In this document: one piece after another, positions 12,656-12,746 of the stretch
How the letters are laid out: each line of letters begins with the position of its first letter
How positions within the stretch are numbered: the stretch's first letter is position 1
Origin: CAYVSY01 sp964454255
GTDB taxonomy: Bacteria > Bacillota_I > Bacilli_A > RF39 > UBA660
DNA length: 12,746 bases
Direction: 5' to 3'
NCBI GenBank assembly: GCA_964454255.1
Contig: CAYVSY010000030.1
Coordinates: 1 to 12,746, forward strand
Notes under the pieces: generated by a model
What the model was told of the DNA's origin: nothing
Database searches by the model: none
The model's input: the letters and a program-made list of their open reading frames with translations, nothing else
Made by a program: the position numbers and the translations under genes

Positions 12656-12746
12656 CTTTTTCCTTATCAAAAACTTGTTTTTTGTTTAAGTATTTGAAAT
12701 GCAATAGCATAAATGTATATTAAAAAAGTTAAAATTATAGTATAAT

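Noticed and set aside
1..12746. Mollicute genetic code 4 (TGA = Trp)
   Set aside because: Trp is encoded by TGG throughout, and TGA serves as stop at 2250-2252 and for clpP, at positions where homologous proteins end.
1..12746. tRNA, rRNA, CRISPR array, insertion sequence with transposase
   Set aside because: No cloverleaf, ribosomal, repeat-spacer or transposase sequence was recognised on reading either strand.
12741..12746. TATAAT at the very end of the window as a promoter
   Set aside because: No acceptable -35 at 16-18 bases and the downstream gene is not visible.

Overview
The window is about 75% A+T. Most ribosome binding sites are of the GGTGA or GGAGG type. Genes end in TAA, TAG or TGA, and Trp is written TGG, so genetic code 11 fits. 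The gene set (YutD, DUF1292, a TGS-domain nucleoside kinase, a TSCPD protein, ClpP, SipW/TasA-type proteins) points to a low-GC Bacillota. It is most likely an uncultured Bacilli, RF39 or Erysipelotrichales-like gut lineage; that placement is inference.

Layout. (1) 3-1579: the 3' part of an MGMT-fold protein that lacks the alkyl-acceptor Cys, then a protein resembling a catalytically dead transglutaminase. (2) 1627-6046: a SipW/TasA-type surface-fibre locus in three transcription units. A two-gene unit is driven by a promoter that carries a perfect palindrome. A monocistronic, Ala/Thr-rich probable major subunit sits between two strong terminators. A four-gene unit holds another fibre-type protein, the ER-type signal peptidase SipW and two related membrane-bound proteins. 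All six non-peptidase proteins have one N-terminal membrane segment or SipW-type signal and share a C-terminal motif around an aromatic-W-L core. (3) 6055-9064: an exported DUF4015-type glycoside hydrolase with SH3-like repeats, then YutD, a DUF1292 protein and an unknown coiled-coil protein. (4) 9063-11713: clpP on the minus strand, diverging from a TGS/uridine-kinase-like nucleoside kinase, then a small TSCPD protein on the minus strand. Bidirectional terminators separate the convergent pairs. (5) 11714-12746: an unusual intergenic region followed by a gene that looks like the C-terminal half of a larger, uncharacterised protein family.

How the genes may work together: SipW should process the fibre-type precursors during export, with 2876-3451 as the bulk polymer and the others as minor, capping or anchoring subunits. 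The neighbouring glycosidase may act on cell-surface or matrix polysaccharide. This is the TasA/SipW matrix model known from Bacillus, here with an expanded set of paralogues.

The two places that look least like described systems are the six-paralogue fibre locus and the 11790-11961 intergenic block. In that block, a 13-of-14 inverted repeat encloses a good promoter and three small hairpins of identical design, and its right arm contains the Shine-Dalgarno sequence of the next gene. It could be an invertible promoter, a structured regulatory RNA, or a small RNA on the other strand. The sequence alone does not decide between these.
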